A stretch of DNA of 64,000 nt from Sulfuricurvum kujiense DSM 16994 (GTDB lineage: Bacteria; Campylobacterota; Campylobacteria; Campylobacterales; Sulfurimonadaceae), in NCBI RefSeq assembly GCF_000183725.1, contig NC_014762.1, forward strand, positions 744,001 to 808,000, read 5' to 3'. The notes beneath the pieces were generated by a model. That model saw nothing but the letters and a program-made list of their open reading frames with translations, searched no databases and was not told the DNA's origin. Position 1 is the stretch's first letter. The number at the start of each line of letters is the position of its first letter. A program made the translations under genes and the position numbers. This document shows, piece after piece, positions 63,617 through 64,000 of the stretch.

Positions 63617-64000
63617 ATGAAGCATTTTCTTCTATCAGCGGTAATGGCCGCTGTCACTTTTACGGCACCGACATGTGCAGCCGATGTCGGTGTTTCGGTT
63701 ACCGTTGGTCAGCCGGGTTTCTATGGTCGGATTGATATCGGTGATTTCCCGCAGCCGAGACTAGTCTATAAACAGGCGGTCATTATTGAGCATGGGATAC
63801 CGATGAATCGAGAGCCGATTTATTTGCGCGTTCCGCCGGGGCATGCCAAAAATTGGAAAAAACACTGTCACGAATACGGTGCCTGCGGCGAGCGGGTTTT
63901 CTTTGTACACAACGACTGGTACGAGCGCGAGTATGTTCCGCGTTATAAGGAAAAACACGGTGACCGCGGGTATGACCACCGTGACAAAGGCAAAGGGAAT
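63617..64000 (+). CDS. secreted protein of unknown function (cut by the window end)
   Basis: An open frame from ATG 63617 runs through the right edge (128 residues visible). It starts with a signal peptide (MKHFLLSAVMAAVTFTAPTCA) and continues ADVGVSVTVGQPGFYGRIDIGDFPQPRLVY, then YLRVPPGHAKNWKKHC, a pattern I associate with a conserved periplasmic protein family in proteobacteria. Two Cys (in KHCHEYGAC) may form a disulfide. The visible end is His/Lys/Asp/Gly-rich. AAAAGGGA precedes the start. Function unknown. Confidence 0.8.
   Translation, partial: MKHFLLSAVMAAVTFTAPTCAADVGVSVTVGQPGFYGRIDIGDFPQPRLVYKQAVIIEHGIPMNREPIYLRVPPGHAKNWKKHCHEYGACGERVFFVHNDWYEREYVPRYKEKHGDRGYDHRDKGKGN

Overview
The window looks like a chromosomal segment of a Campylobacterota (Epsilonproteobacteria) bacterium, most likely a Sulfuricurvum/Sulfurimonas-type sulfur oxidiser. 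The grounds are gene order: birA-parA-parB directly upstream of an ATP synthase operon that has paired b' and b subunits and lacks atpB/atpE, followed by a complete Tol-Pal cluster and slyD-fabD-mtnN. 7TMR-DISM sensor kinases, intermediate G+C and frequent GTG/TTG starts agree with this. The assignment is by inference from synteny; no 16S gene is present.

Layout. 1-18019 is a dense housekeeping block on the + strand: proB end, fmt, birA, parAB, atpF'FHAGDC, tolQRAB-pal-cpoB, slyD, a small Fis-type regulator, fabD, a nitrilase-family amidase, mtnN and a TtcA-like protein. It converges on mutY (-). 19075-25226 is a defence locus: hsdR, hsdM and hsdS, in which HsdS carries an extra C-terminal domain resembling the Panacea/SocA antitoxin fold, followed at once by a small RNase-like (PBECR-type) ORF. 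25548-30871 holds a 51-codon membrane protein, a YigZ protein, an orphan DISM histidine kinase, a DUF3137/LemA pair and a YjdF-like membrane protein. 30933-31483 is a minus-strand tRNA operon Lys-Glu-Val-Asp-Val-Asp with a perfect sigma70 promoter. cinA and ileS diverge upstream of it. 35601-44762 is metabolic: gatA, guaB, metY-metX, xseB, a nitrilase-like protein without its catalytic Cys, a second DISM kinase and a ThiF-type protein. 44759-52008 (-) holds two small lipoproteins, one a cytochrome c, then a marR-RND adaptor-RND pump-outer membrane factor operon. 52158-59713 (+) has a polysaccharide deacetylase, an HD-GYP protein, dapC, murC and mutS2.

59714-62856 is an accessory patch: a HEPN-like protein, a truncated second copy of the cobB start, a palindromic repeat, decayed DNA, a Phd/RelE-type toxin-antitoxin pair and a TPR protein. 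Full-length cobB and a secreted protein cut by the window end follow.

Most novel candidate: the HsdS-Panacea-like fusion plus the adjacent PBECR-like ORF (24261-25226). It reads as a toxin-antitoxin pair whose antitoxin is built into the specificity subunit of a type I restriction system. This rests on motif recognition only; a profile search would settle it. Other points of note are a dispersed intergenic repeat, the sirtuin fragment whose differences are all synonymous, and two enzymes missing family active-site residues.
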